The notes beneath the pieces were generated by a model. That model saw only the letters and a list, made by a program, of their open reading frames with translations, made no database searches and was not told the DNA's origin. This document shows positions 62,939 to 64,000 of a stretch of DNA of 64,000 nucleotides, piece by piece. A program made the position numbers and the translations under genes. The DNA comes from Mycolicibacterium arabiense (GTDB lineage Bacteria > Actinomycetota > Actinomycetes > Mycobacteriales > Mycobacteriaceae), in NCBI RefSeq assembly GCF_010731815.2, contig NZ_AP022593.1, positions 496,001-560,000 of the forward strand, in the 5' to 3' direction. Each line of letters starts with the position of its first letter. Position 1 is the first letter of the stretch.

Positions 62939-64000
62939 TCACGCTCCCCAGCTGGACTGGGTGCCGCCGACGCGTTCGGCGTCGATGGTGTTCTGGTATC
63001 CCGATTCGGCGAAGGCACGCATCGGGTCTGCGGGCAGTCCGCGCTCGGTGCGCCACTGCGCCACCGCGGGCCGGACGTCGGTGTAGAACGCGTCCATCAC
63101 GATTGCGTTCGCGGTCAGTACGTCACCGCTCTCCTGCGCGGCGGTCAGCGCCTCGGTGTCCACCAGCAGGGCACGGGCGGTCATCTCGGCCACGTTGAGC
63201 ACGGAGCGGATCTGACCGGGGATCTTGGCCTCGACGTTGTGGCACTGGTCGAGCATCAACGCCAGATCGGACCCAGGTGCGAGCCCGCCGCCCCGGATGA
63301 CCTCGAACATGATCCGGAACAGCTGGAACGGGTCGGCGGCCCCCACGATGAGGTCGTCGTCGGCGTAGAACCGCGAGTTGAAGTCGAACGAGCCGAGCTT
63401 CTCCAAGCGCAACAGCTGGGCGACGATGAACTCGATGTTGGTGCCCGGCGCGTGGTGACCGGTGTCCAGGCACACCTTCGCCCGCTCCCCGAGCCCACTG
63501 ACGTGCGCGTAGGACGTGCCCCAGTCCGGCACGTCGGTCATGTACATCGCCGGCTCGAAGAACTTGTACTCCAACACCATTCGCTGACCGGGCCCGATGT
63601 GCTGGTAGATCGTCGCCAGCGATTCGGCGAGGCGGTCCTGCCTGCCCCGGATGTCGCCCTGTCCGGGGTAGTTGGTGCCGTCGGCCAACCAGATCTTGAG
63701 GTCCCGAGACCCCGTCTGCTCCATGATCTCGATGCAGGCCAGATGGTGGTCGATGGCCTTCTGCCGCACCGTCTTGTCGGTGTGGGTGAGGCTGCCGAAC
63801 TTGTAGTCGTCGTCCTGGAAGGTGTTCGAGTTGATGGTGCCCAACCGGACACCGTGCTCGGCGGCGTACGAGCCGAGCGCCCCGTAGTCGTCGACCCGGT
63901 CCCACGGGATGTGCAGCGCCACGCTCGGCGCCATCCCGGTCAGGCGGTGGACCATCGCTGCGTCGGCGATCTTCTCCTCGATGGTGCGCGGCGTGCCCGG
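62939..64000 (-). CDS. rhaI: L-rhamnose isomerase RhaI, 5' end beyond window
   Basis: 353 C-terminal residues are visible; the reading frame is open to the window edge, so the true start lies beyond 64000. It is the xylose-isomerase-like RhaI type (about 385-430 residues): TINSNTFQDDDYKFGSLTHTD, KIWLADGTNYPGQGD, metal ligands in LEYKFFEPA, CLDTGHHAPG, FDFNSRFYADDDLIVGA and LMLDQCHNVE. It converts L-rhamnose to L-rhamnulose and is the first visible gene of the rhamnose operon. Confidence 0.9.
   Translation of the reverse strand, partial: PGTPRTIEEKIADAAMVHRLTGMAPSVALHIPWDRVDDYGALGSYAAEHGVRLGTINSNTFQDDDYKFGSLTHTDKTVRQKAIDHHLACIEIMEQTGSRDLKIWLADGTNYPGQGDIRGRQDRLAESLATIYQHIGPGQRMVLEYKFFEPAMYMTDVPDWGTSYAHVSGLGERAKVCLDTGHHAPGTNIEFIVAQLLRLEKLGSFDFNSRFYADDDLIVGAADPFQLFRIMFEVIRGGGLAPGSDLALMLDQCHNVEAKIPGQIRSVLNVAEMTARALLVDTEALTAAQESGDVLTANAIVMDAFYTDVRPAVAQWRTERGLPADPMRAFAESGYQNTIDAERVGGTQSSWGA

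Overview
The window is high-GC DNA with dense, overlapping actinobacterial gene packing. Its content points to a non-tuberculous, probably fast-growing mycobacterium (Mycolicibacterium type). The supporting evidence is an antigen 85-like mycolyltransferase, an MgtA-type mannosyltransferase, the bfrA/Rv1877-type efflux pair, an Rv2435c/Rv2434c-type cyclase plus MscS pair, IdeR-like iron boxes and KstR-like boxes. A lon protease and large sugar catabolic clusters, which the tubercle bacillus lacks, are also present. No rRNA, tRNA, CRISPR array, insertion sequence or prophage was seen.

Region 1 (1-13.9 kb) is a mosaic of single genes: mgtA, a Tat-exported dienelactone hydrolase-like lipoprotein, an SDR, an amidohydrolase with a SnoaL-like partner, an AhpD-like protein, an MFS exporter with a C-terminal winged-helix-like tail, bfrA and bfd around two IdeR boxes, a crotonase, an EthD-like protein, a FUSC membrane protein and a hotdog thioesterase. 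Near-perfect KstR-type operators sit before the AhpD-like gene and the thioesterase. Region 2 (13.9-24.6 kb) has a TetR/FAD-monooxygenase divergent pair and a DUF5701-like protein. It then has a GntR-amidase-cysteine hydrolase-permease cluster that looks like biuret/allophanate use, and a TetR-membrane protein-TPR protein group.

Region 3 (24.8-39.3 kb) holds a small secreted protein, a deaminase and GH13 enzyme pair, DUF1810, the cyclase and cyclic-nucleotide-domain MscS pair, an antigen 85-like protein, an alpha/beta hydrolase, lon (with a HAIR-like element), an LLM monooxygenase, DUF72, TfoX-N, an HhH-GPD DNA glycosylase-like protein and a lipoprotein. Region 4 (39.4-44.2 kb) is a tightly coupled three-gene operon: a protein with a DUF559/Vsr-like nuclease domain, a winged-helix protein, and a 1045-residue protein with two P-loop ATPase modules, the second HerA/FtsK-like. 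I do not recognise it as a named system. It is the best candidate here for an undescribed DNA-processing or defence system.

Region 5 (44.7-57.1 kb) is a ten-gene operon read on the minus strand from about 55.24 kb: SIS isomerase, FGGY kinase, ribulose-phosphate-3-epimerase-like protein, polyol dehydrogenase, SDR, second MDR dehydrogenase, ABC ATPase, permease and two nearly duplicate binding lipoproteins. It ends in a strong hairpin. A divergent SorC regulator and a GolD-like SDR face it across a repeat-rich control region. The substrate is probably a polyol or rare sugar. Region 6 (57.1 kb to the end) is an L-rhamnose operon: rhaI, the aldolase/dehydrogenase fusion, rhaB, an FMN lactate dehydrogenase and a LacI repressor. 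Two tandem 11-codon micro-ORFs link the fusion gene to rhaB through successive ATGA overlaps.
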